The notes under the pieces: model-generated
Databases searched by the model: none
What the model saw: only the letters and a program-made list of their open reading frames with translations
Told to the model about the DNA's origin: nothing
Source: an uncultured Chloroflexota bacterium
GTDB lineage: Bacteria > Chloroflexota > Limnocylindria > Limnocylindrales > CSP1-4
NCBI GenBank assembly: GCA_903928275.1
Contig: CAIYQJ010000377.1
Location: 1 to 6,630, forward strand
DNA length: 6,630 nt
Direction: 5' to 3'
Part shown: positions 1-5,538 of the stretch, piece after piece
Layout of the letters: each line of letters opens with the position of its first letter
Numbering within the stretch: position 1 is the stretch's first letter
Made by a program: the position numbers and the translations under genes

Positions 1-21
1 GTTGGGTCCGTGGCCTCCCGA

Positions 22-97
22 GCGGGAGTAGCTCAGTTGGCAGAGCGTCTGCTTCCCAAGCAGAAGGTCGCGAGTTCGAGCCTCGTCTCCCGCTCCA
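22..97 (+). tRNA. tRNA-Gly (anticodon CCC)
   Basis: The full cloverleaf can be folded by eye. The acceptor stem pairs 22-28 (GCGGGAG) with 87-93 (CTCCCGC). The D stem is GCTC/GAGC (31-34 with 43-46). The anticodon stem is TCTGC/GCAGA (48-52 with 60-64) around loop TTCCCAA, which places anticodon CCC at 55-57. The T stem pairs 70-74 with 82-86, with one G-T wobble, around TTCGAGC. The discriminator base is T94 and CCA (95-97) is encoded. CCC reads the glycine codon GGG. All stems are intact, so the gene should be functional. Its promoter must lie mostly left of the window. Confidence 0.97.
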
Positions 98-108
98 CTT
101 CCCTCCCC

Positions 109-164
109 GTCTCCCCGTCTCCTCGTCTCCTCGTCTCCTCGTCTCCTCGTCTCCTCGTCTCCTC
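109..164. repeat. 8-bp tandem array (GTCTCCTC)x7 behind the tRNA
   Basis: Seven consecutive 8-bp units occupy 109-164. The first is GTCTCCCC and the other six are exactly GTCTCCTC. A degenerate unit (CCCTCCCC, 101-108) precedes them. The array begins 11 bases after the tRNA CCA end, and its phase-shifted unit CCTCGTCTCC is identical to bases 81-90 of the tRNA T-arm/acceptor. The plus strand is almost pure pyrimidine apart from one G per unit. Translation gives low-complexity peptides on both strands, such as repeated ETRRRGDE on the minus strand; these should not be called genes. It is best read as a slippage-prone short tandem repeat. Confidence 0.92.
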
Positions 165-269
165 GAGCAGCATGTCGTTTCGTGCGTGGAGACCGCCGGA
201 GGAGCCCTCATGACACGCGGCACGTCTCGCACGAGATAGCCCGTCCAGAGGGCCGATCGGGCCGGGCGA

Positions 270-317
270 CATTCTGCTCGACCCCCTGGTGAACGGGGAG
301 CGGCATTCTGCTCGACC
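270..317 (+). repeat. 14-bp direct repeat, two copies
   Basis: CATTCTGCTCGACC occurs at 270-283 and exactly again at 304-317, 34 bases apart. The sequence between them, including GTGAACGGGGAGCGG, is not repeated. There is no further copy in the window. The pair may be binding sites or the trace of a small duplication; I cannot tell which. Confidence 0.6.
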
Positions 318-359
318 GGAATCGGACCCTCGAGGACCGGGCCCGGGGTCCCGTTGACC

Positions 360-414
360 GGCGTGAACAGGGTCTGCGGGAGGCCCTCCGCGCCGGTGAT
401 CGCGTGGCAGGTCG
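360..414 (+). repeat. 55-bp repeat, copy 1
   Basis: This segment matches 4865-4919 in the same orientation at 49 of 55 positions, including a 27-bp exact core (379-405, from GGAGGCCCTCC to GATCGCGT). Similarity ends abruptly on the right and fades on the left. In the frame beginning with codon 362-364, several differences between copies are third-position synonymous (for example CTG/CTC, GTG/GTC, CGT/CGC). That would fit a once-coding fragment reading L-x-EALRAGDRVAGR. The core GGAGG-C-CCTCC is also a small imperfect palindrome. Confidence 0.75.
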
Positions 415-479
415 TCGGATGACCCCTTCTGGCCCGGATCGGCACGCGCTGCGGGTGTCGCCTACGCGACATCGGATAC

Positions 480-507
480 TTGACGGCTCGATCAGTCGGG
501 CCACGAT
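480..507 (+). promoter_or_regulatory. Weak candidate promoter for the zinc-ribbon gene pair
   Basis: TTGACG at 480-485 matches the -35 consensus at five of six positions. CACGAT at 502-507, after a 16-base spacer, matches the -10 box at only three of six. The candidate lies about 60 bases upstream of the start codon at 568. In DNA this rich in GC such a match can arise by chance, so it is only a suggestion. Confidence 0.2.
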
Positions 508-555
508 CACCTTTACCGGCTGAGGATCGTCCGCCTCCCGGCATCCGAACCTGCT

Positions 556-561
556 GGGAGG
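556..561 (+). promoter_or_regulatory. Ribosome binding site fixing the start at 568
   Basis: GGGAGG sits six bases before the ATG at 568. This supports that start over any internal one, and it places the N-terminal zinc ribbons inside the protein. Confidence 0.7.
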
Positions 562-567
562 CCCTCG

Positions 568-2946
568 ATGTCGTCTCGGACGTGTCCCGGCTGCGGGCAG
601 CTGGTGTCTGCGACGGCGGCGTTCTGCGGACGATGCGGTCTTCCGATCCAGGGCGCCTGTCCACGCTGCGGTGGGCCGATCGGCAGCACGGCTGCCTTCT
701 GTGGGACCTGCGGCGCGGAAGCGTCTGCCCCGACGGTCTCATCGGCGGCGGTGTCCCCGCGACCCGTAACCGGGTCAGTCGCGGTGCGGCCCGGTCGTCG
801 CCGTCTCGCGCCACTTCTCGCCCTCGGGTCGATCGTCGTCGCCCTCCTGACGGTGGGCGCGATCGGCGCCGGAGTCTTCCGGCTCCCCGGCGCGACGGTC
901 CCTGCCGCTCCCGGAGCCGCTGCATCGGTGACCGATCCGGTCGAGTCGCCTCCGGCGATCGACAACCTCGCGACACCGGCGACCGGCGACCTGACCTTCG
1001 GCGCCGAGGCCACCGTCATCGCCACGCTCCCACTCGCGGCCGATGGTGCCTCGATCACCGTCTCGGCCCCGGGGAAGTCCTGGGATGGACTGGTGATGAC
1101 CGTCCCGGCGGGGTCCTGGCCCGGGGCGACCCTCAAAGTCAGTGCCCGACCGATCGACGGATCCACCTTCGGCGACCTGGTGACCCCGATCTCGCCGCTC
1201 ATCAGCGTGTCCGGAGCCGAGGGGCTGACCCCGTTGCCGGTGACCTTGAAGATCCCGGTCACCATCCCGACCGACTCGTTCGCCCTGGGCTTCTTCTACG
1301 ACGGATCGGGTCGACTCGAGGGGATGCCCCTGCTGGCCGAGGACGCCACCTCGATCACCGTCGCGACCGAGCATTTCTCCGGGGGATTCATCAGCGCGGT
1401 CAAGCGCTCGCTCCTGCCGGCCAGGATCGACTCGGGCTTCCGTCCCGGCAAGGACGACTGGCAGTTCCCCAACATGGGTTCATACATCGCCCCGGGTGGC
1501 CAGTGCACCGGCCAGGTCCTGACCGAGGCCTGGTACTACATCGAGCGCCGGATGAAGGCCGGTGCTGCGCCCCTCTACGGCCTGTTCGACAACAACGGCG
1601 GAACAGCGACGCCGACCCTCTGGCAGGACGATTCGGACGGCTATCGCCTGGCCAACGTGGCCCAGAAGCAGTATCTGGACAGATACAACGCCGGCCTGAG
1701 TCCGCTGGCCGATTTCTTCGTCGGCTGGTCGGAGAGCGGCTTCGACACGCTGCAGTACGACGCTTTCCGCTATGCCATCGCGGTCACGGCCGAGCCGCAG
1801 ATCATGCAGATCTGGGATGCCCAGGGCAAGTCCGGTCACGCGATCCTGGTCTACCGCGTGACCCCCGGCGAGCTTCTTGTCGCCGACCCCAACTTCCCGG
1901 CCGCCTGGCGCCGGGTGCCCTATGACGCCGCGACCGGCAAGCTGGGTCCCTATGTCTCGGCCCTGAGCCGCAAGGAGATCGAGAACGGCAACACGACGAC
2001 CTACGCCCAGTTCATCTACGCGGCCAAGAGCGCGCTGGTGGACTGGCCGACTCTGGCCGCTGACTGGGCGGCCTTTGATGCCGGCTCCATCGGTGACGGC
2101 ATCTTCCCGGCCTATGCGCTCGAGATACTGGGCAACACCGAGGATGCGAATGGCAAGCGCATCTGGGTCCCACTGGTCGACGGCTTCAGTACGTCGAGAG
2201 GGCCACGCCTGTTTCTCCGTCTCCGCGATCCCGGGGGACGCGACGGCGTGGGCATGGACGTCTATCTCGGCACCTCACCGACCCCGGGGGCCTCACAGGC
2301 TTCCCAGATACAGGTGATGCTGCCCCATGACGGGGCCAATCCTCTCGGGTTCTATGTGTACGGCGAGAAGCGCGGTCAGGAACTGGCTTACGTCGACTTC
2401 CTGCGCTTCGACGTCGTCCTCGAGGCAGCGGCCGCAGAGACGGCCAGCCCGGCGGCCGGCGGGCGCTGGGCCCTGACCTCGACCACGCCGGCCGGTGGCC
2501 GCGATGCCACGTCCTATGCGAAGGCCGGCGAGAAGATGACGGTCGAGTCGTCGTCGGGTCGGGTCGCGGTCTCCTACAACTACGACGGACCGCCGCACCG
2601 AAACGAGGTGAGCTCGTTCTCCTGGACTCCGCCGCCGACCTCCGCGGCTGCCGGCGACACCTGGACCGCGACCTTGGCGGCCCAAGGGACATGCAGCTTC
2701 GATATCTCCGATGGCTGGGGTGGCAGCGTGGGCTGGATCGCCATCTGGACCGACGGCGGCGCCAAGTCGACCAAGATGTCCGAGAGTGCCGGGGTCGATT
2801 GCCAGCACGCGTCCGGGTCGGCCCAGACGTCCTGGACATTCCCGGTCCACGATCAGTTCTCCGCCGAGACGCTCGAGATCATGGTGAGCGCCGGCGACTC
2901 GAACGGGAGCGACGATTGGACGTACCACTACACGTGGACGCCATGA
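568..2946 (+). CDS. Membrane-anchored double zinc-ribbon protein with ZU5-like and predicted cysteine-peptidase domains
   Basis: The 792-residue product starts with two zinc ribbons (C6-x2-C9/C20-x2-C23 and C31-x2-C34/C45-x2-C48). A Pro/Ala linker with R77-R79 leads to one TM helix (about 80-104). Positive-inside charge puts the ribbons in the cytoplasm and the rest outside. Residues 160-280 resemble a ZU5-like beta domain (MTVPAGSWPG, then PVTLKIPV, ending ATEHFSGGF). Residues 295-450 look like a papain/transglutaminase-fold peptidase: GGQCTG with C313 heading a helix, then SGHAILVYR with H424, then D440 or N442 in VADPNFP. Residues 620-792 are beta-rich, with C709 and C745 as a possible disulphide. 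The domain reading comes from motif recognition; substrate and exact family are unknown. The start has a good ribosome site. It probably forms an operon with the next gene, 40 bases on. An accessory, non-catalytic role is the main alternative. Confidence 0.9.
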   Translation: MSSRTCPGCGQLVSATAAFCGRCGLPIQGACPRCGGPIGSTAAFCGTCGAEASAPTVSSAAVSPRPVTGSVAVRPGRRRLAPLLALGSIVVALLTVGAIGAGVFRLPGATVPAAPGAAASVTDPVESPPAIDNLATPATGDLTFGAEATVIATLPLAADGASITVSAPGKSWDGLVMTVPAGSWPGATLKVSARPIDGSTFGDLVTPISPLISVSGAEGLTPLPVTLKIPVTIPTDSFALGFFYDGSGRLEGMPLLAEDATSITVATEHFSGGFISAVKRSLLPARIDSGFRPGKDDWQFPNMGSYIAPGGQCTGQVLTEAWYYIERRMKAGAAPLYGLFDNNGGTATPTLWQDDSDGYRLANVAQKQYLDRYNAGLSPLADFFVGWSESGFDTLQYDAFRYAIAVTAEPQIMQIWDAQGKSGHAILVYRVTPGELLVADPNFPAAWRRVPYDAATGKLGPYVSALSRKEIENGNTTTYAQFIYAAKSALVDWPTLAADWAAFDAGSIGDGIFPAYALEILGNTEDANGKRIWVPLVDGFSTSRGPRLFLRLRDPGGRDGVGMDVYLGTSPTPGASQASQIQVMLPHDGANPLGFYVYGEKRGQELAYVDFLRFDVVLEAAAAETASPAAGGRWALTSTTPAGGRDATSYAKAGEKMTVESSSGRVAVSYNYDGPPHRNEVSSFSWTPPPTSAAAGDTWTATLAAQGTCSFDISDGWGGSVGWIAIWTDGGAKSTKMSESAGVDCQHASGSAQTSWTFPVHDQFSAETLEIMVSAGDSNGSDDWTYHYTWTP

Positions 2947-2986
2947 TGCCGCGGCAGGACACGAGCGAGCAGGACTGGCGAACGAG

Positions 2987-3943
2987 ATGAACGACAACGA
3001 CGGACCGCTCCCGACATGCCCGAACGGCCATCCGGCCGCGTTCGCCGGGCAGCGTTTCTGCGAGGTGTGCCGGGCCACGATCGGTTGCCCGTCGACACCC
3101 GTTGACCCGGGCCCGACGGCGATGAGCGAGCCGCCGATCGCCCAAGCCCCGATCGCCCCGATCGCCCCGCCGGCCCCGTCGTTCATCGCCGCGCCACCGG
3201 CCCCCGCGCCAGTGGCCGGTGGTGGTCACGGTCGCTCGCTGGCGCTGTTGATCGGCGGCATCGTTGTCGCCGCGGCGGCGATCGGGGTCGTTGCCCTGGT
3301 CACGGGCCCCTCCGGCGGCGTCGGGGCCTCGCCCACACCGGCGCCTGTCGCAGTGATCGTCTCGCCGACGGCGAAGCCGATCGCGACGCCCGACGGCCCC
3401 ACGGATGAGATCATGCCAGAGGTCACTGACCGGCCGGAGATCACCAGCCAGCCGAATGTCACTGGTCATCCGGATTTCACCGACTGGCCAGACCTCATCG
3501 ACCAACTCACTCCCCCACCCGGCGATGTGCCGGCCAAGCCGACGAACGTCAAGATCGATACGGTCTCCGATACGCTCTCGGCCGACGGCACCTCGGAGAA
3601 GATCGTCGAGATGGTGACCTGGGATGCGCCGCAGGGGGCGGCGACGGAGTTCCGGCTCTATGGGGTGAAGTTCTGTCCCAACGACACGCCGAAGGCGGCG
3701 GATGGCACGCCCTGCCTGGTCGAGCACACCGCGTTACCGCCCGAGAAGCTCGAGCTCGTCGCCACCGCCGCAAGCGATGCCCGGAGCATGAGGATCGAGC
3801 ACGTGATCAGCGAGGGCATCTGTCCGAACACGATGTGGTGTGACGACACCTACGCCCTCGTGCTGGCCGCCTACAACGAGGTCGGGCAGTCAGTGTTCAC
3901 GATCGTCAAGTCGAGTGACATCTGCCACACCTGCACGTACTGA
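2987..3943 (+). CDS. Zinc-ribbon, single-TM protein with hexapeptide-repeat stalk and FN3-like domain
   Basis: The 318-residue product opens with a zinc-ribbon-like motif (CPNGH at 11-15, then C25-x2-C28). A linker rich in Pro and Ala follows (about 35-78), then one TM helix (about 84-106) preceded by R83, so the N terminus should be cytoplasmic. Outside lies a stalk with five hexapeptide repeats (145-174: EVTDRP, EITSQP, NVTGHP, DFTDWP, DLIDQL). Residues 182-318 resemble a fibronectin type III-like beta sandwich (PAKPTNVKI ... VTWDAP ... YALVLAAYNEVGQS). It holds six Cys (C230, C243, C279, C285, C313, C316), probably disulphides. The gene lies 40 bases behind the previous one on the same strand and shares its architecture, so the products may act together. 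The ribosome site is poor: AGGA at 2971-2974 is 12 bases from the ATG, so translational coupling is possible. Function is unknown. Confidence 0.88.
   Translation: MNDNDGPLPTCPNGHPAAFAGQRFCEVCRATIGCPSTPVDPGPTAMSEPPIAQAPIAPIAPPAPSFIAAPPAPAPVAGGGHGRSLALLIGGIVVAAAAIGVVALVTGPSGGVGASPTPAPVAVIVSPTAKPIATPDGPTDEIMPEVTDRPEITSQPNVTGHPDFTDWPDLIDQLTPPPGDVPAKPTNVKIDTVSDTLSADGTSEKIVEMVTWDAPQGAATEFRLYGVKFCPNDTPKAADGTPCLVEHTALPPEKLELVATAASDARSMRIEHVISEGICPNTMWCDDTYALVLAAYNEVGQSVFTIVKSSDICHTCTY
3419..3508 (+). repeat. Coding repeat: five hexapeptide units in the stalk
   Basis: Codons 145-174 of the FN3-like protein form five six-residue units. The pattern is acidic or polar, then an aliphatic or aromatic residue, then mostly Thr, two variable residues, then mostly Pro. 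The DNA copies have diverged, so the periodicity is kept at the protein level. This suggests an extended spacer holding the outer domain away from the membrane. Confidence 0.7.
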
Positions 3944-3979
3944 CCATCTGGGGGACGGGCGAGCGGGAGACCACTGCCG

Positions 3980-4462
3980 TCAGCCGGTCCGCACGATCGG
4001 CCCGAAGAGACCGCGGAACAGGGACAGGGCGTCGGCGTGGCTGGGGATCTCGGCGCTGGTCGAATAGTCGGCCGCGCCGCGCGCATCGGTCAGGCGGATG
4101 AAGAGATATGACTCGGTGGTGTTCTCGTCGCCGAGTCGTGTCCCCCGCATGACCACGACATCGCTGACGAGACCGGGCACGAACAGGAGATTGCCTGGCG
4201 ACTCGGCGATGATGGCCTCGGGATCCATGCGCAGGTAGTGGCCGGCCAGCGGCTCGCCACCGCCTCGGCCGAACAGCCCGCCGAGATGCGATCCACCGCC
4301 GGCAGCCTTCTGCTCGGCGGCGTGGGCTCGCTTCACGGCATCGGTCACCTCGGCGGCGATGACTCGTCGATCGGTGACGACGAGCGTGAAGGCCGTCGAG
4401 CGGAACGTGCCGCTCTTGCGCAACGCGCCACCGATGACGCCGATGATCCGTTCGCCGTCCAT
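3980..4462 (-). CDS. Small PH-like-fold ('TDRR' core) protein
   Basis: With the start at 4462 the product has 160 residues. It begins MDGERIIGVIGGALRKSG, followed by TAFTLVVTDRRVIAAEV (23-39), the pattern of bacterial PH-like (bPH/GRAM-type) domains. A helix rich in Ala and Lys follows, then a glycine-rich stretch (55-70), then HYLRMDPEAIIAESPGN (75-91), a segment I recall from the same family in Chloroflexota. No signal peptide or TM helix is visible, so it should be cytoplasmic or membrane-peripheral. An in-frame ATG at 4519 would add 19 hydrophilic residues but has no ribosome site; the ATG at 4462 has GCAGGA just upstream. The gene converges on the FN3-like gene with only 36 bases between stops, and I see no clear terminator there. 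Ligand and role are unknown. Confidence 0.8.
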   Translation of the reverse strand: MDGERIIGVIGGALRKSGTFRSTAFTLVVTDRRVIAAEVTDAVKRAHAAEQKAAGGGSHLGGLFGRGGGEPLAGHYLRMDPEAIIAESPGNLLFVPGLVSDVVVMRGTRLGDENTTESYLFIRLTDARGAADYSTSAEIPSHADALSLFRGLFGPIVRTG

Positions 4463-4521
4463 GTGATCCTGCCGCCCTTCATCCGCATCCCGACCGTCTT
4501 GCTCGCCTCCGGACAGCATGG

Positions 4522-4555
4522 GCGAGATCGGCCTGCCTTCCGGTCACGATCTCGC
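4522..4555. promoter_or_regulatory. 9-bp perfect inverted repeat, possible operator
   Basis: GCGAGATCG (4522-4530) is mirrored by CGATCTCGC (4547-4555) around 16 bases. It lies 60-93 bases upstream of the PH-like gene's start at 4462. Nine of nine positions pair. There is no T-run after it in either direction, so it does not look like an intrinsic terminator. An operator for a dimeric regulator or a leader hairpin are both possible. Confidence 0.35.
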
Positions 4556-4626
4556 TGAGCCCACGAGAATGGGCGGTCTCCGCGCTGCTGTCCGAGGCAG
4601 ACTGCCACCGAGAACCCCGCCGCACC

Positions 4627-4647
4627 GGGCCCCCGCTCCGGGGGTCT
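4627..4647. repeat. GC-rich hairpin
   Basis: CCCCC (4630-4634) pairs with GGGGG (4640-4644) around GCTCC. Three further outer pairs, two of them G-T, extend the stem to 4627/4647. No T-tract follows on either side, so terminator function is doubtful. Confidence 0.3.
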
Positions 4648-4728
4648 GCTCACCTGATCGCATTTCGAGATCGGTCGACTGCGGGCCGGCTACGGCGCCG
4701 ATGCCGTCATCGTAGCCAACAGGTCGAA

Positions 4729-5538
4729 GTGGTCATTCGGCCGAGTACGGTGGCCCCTGCATCGCGTGGTCGTCCGTCGGGTTCGCTGCCGCCTCATCGT
4801 CGGCTCGGGCGGCGTGAAGCGCCTGCACCCCCGCCTGCTGCTGTCGCCGGCCACCGCCCGAGACGGCGTGGACACGATCTCCAGGAGGCCCTCCGCGCCG
4901 GTGATCGCGTCGCAGGTCGCCAGCTCGCGGGTCGCCCCGGGTCCGAGCAGGGTCGAGAAGGTGGTGGCGGGCGGATCAAGAGCGAGCAGAACCTCATCGT
5001 GTCGTACACGCAGGGCCATCGCGAGGTGCTCTTCACCCCGCCGTCCCCCAGGGAGACGGAGTTCCTGCTTCTCGACCTGTTCGACCGGTATCGCCTGGCC
5101 GTCGCCGACGAGGCGGCTCACCCGATCCTGCTGATCGGCGCCCTCGTTCTCGACTTCCTGGCGATCCATCCGGTCGCGGACGGGAACGGGCGACTTGCGC
5201 GCCTGATCACGACCCACGCATTGCTCCAACAGGGCTACTCGGTGTCGCGCTACGTGAGCATCGAGCAGCGGATGTTCGAGACCAGGGGCGCGTATTACGA
5301 CGCGATCTACGCCTCCCAGCGCCGCTGGCACGAAGGCGAGCACGACGTCTGGCCCTGGATCGGCTACCTCGTCGACGTCCTCGTCGGCGCATACGAGGAC
5401 TTCGAGTCGCGCGTCGTCGCGCGGCGGAACCTCGCGGCCGGGTCGAAGCAGGGGCGCCGCGCGTGGCGGAGGGCCGCCAGGCTCAGTGCACGCGCTCGTC
5501 CAGGCCCTGCCAGAACGGCTCCCGCAGCTCTGCCTTGA
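4729..5538 (+). CDS. Fic family protein, probably truncated at both ends
   Basis: Fic enzymes usually transfer AMP from ATP to a hydroxyl on a target protein. The open frame (269 codons, GTG at 4729) carries the core motif HPVADGNGRLAR at residues 147-158, with catalytic H147 and the ATP-anchoring DGNGR loop intact. Family-like sequence runs only from about 4966 (GGRIKSEQNLI) to about 5451 (DFESRVVARR ... SKQ). It includes FTPPSPRETEFL, the Fic core, RYVSIEQR and YYDAIYASQRRWHEGEHDVWPW. The first ~79 codons look like random GC-rich sequence instead of the family's N-terminal helices with the inhibitory S-x-x-x-E-G motif. After SKQ the usual C-terminal winged helix is missing, and the frame crosses into the opposite-strand synthetase gene (stop at 5483). 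The start has only a weak AGG, so 4729 is doubtful. It is probably a decaying pseudogene, though an expressed short form cannot be ruled out. Confidence 0.6.
   Translation: MVIRPSTVAPASRGRPSGSLPPHRRLGRREAPAPPPAAVAGHRPRRRGHDLQEALRAGDRVAGRQLAGRPGSEQGREGGGGRIKSEQNLIVSYTQGHREVLFTPPSPRETEFLLLDLFDRYRLAVADEAAHPILLIGALVLDFLAIHPVADGNGRLARLITTHALLQQGYSVSRYVSIEQRMFETRGAYYDAIYASQRRWHEGEHDVWPWIGYLVDVLVGAYEDFESRVVARRNLAAGSKQGRRAWRRAARLSARARPGPARTAPAALP
4865..4919 (+). repeat. 55-bp repeat, copy 2
   Basis: This is a direct repeat of 360-414 with six mismatches; the exact 27-bp core is 4884-4910. It lies just before the recognisable Fic homology and in the same open frame, where it reads LQEALRAGDRVAGRQ. 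The two copies bracket the zinc-ribbon gene pair and the PH-like gene. Confidence 0.75.

Larger units (their letters stand above)
165..555. other. Gene-free stretch between tRNA array and first gene
   Basis: I see no convincing gene here. The open frames are short, lack ribosome sites and are shadows of the GC bias. The stretch holds a 14-bp direct repeat (270-283 and 304-317), one copy of a 55-bp repeat (360-414) and a weak promoter candidate near 480. One plus-strand frame across 353-420 reads LREALRAGDRVAGRR and matches the frame of the second copy near the Fic gene. The stretch may therefore contain decayed coding sequence. Confidence 0.6.
4463..4864. other. Gene-free stretch with hairpins, upstream of the PH-like gene
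   Basis: I find no convincing gene here on either strand. The stretch includes the 5' flank of the minus-strand PH-like gene. It contains a 9-bp inverted repeat (4522-4530/4547-4555), a short hairpin GCCCA/TGGGC (4559-4574) and a C5/G5 hairpin (4627-4647). A related CGAGATCGG recurs at 4666-4674. The region where the N-terminal half of a normal Fic gene should lie (roughly 4580-4960) shows no recognisable Fic sequence in any frame. Confidence 0.5.

Noticed and set aside
33..272. Minus-strand open frame with repeated ETRRRGDE
   Set aside because: It is only the translation of the 8-bp tandem array and the antisense of the tRNA.
480..1925. 481-codon open frame overlapping the first zinc-ribbon gene in another frame
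   Set aside because: It is rich in Arg, Pro and Gly with no domain or ribosome site, and is typical of a GC-rich shadow frame. The overlapping frame from 568 has clear zinc ribbons, a TM helix and domain motifs.
2293..3186. 297-codon minus-strand open frame (and similar ones at 513-1265 and 2879-3727)
   Set aside because: These are antisense shadows of the two zinc-ribbon genes. The composition is low-complexity Arg/Gly/Pro and no recognisable motif is present.
3961..3971. 11-bp inverted match (GAGCGGGAGAC) to the tRNA acceptor end, as a possible attachment site
   Set aside because: It is too short, in inverted orientation and without an integrase nearby; a match of this size is plausible by chance in GC-rich DNA.
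3944..3979. Possible bidirectional terminator between the convergent stops at 3943 and 3980
   Set aside because: I find no stem of useful length and no T-run in either direction.
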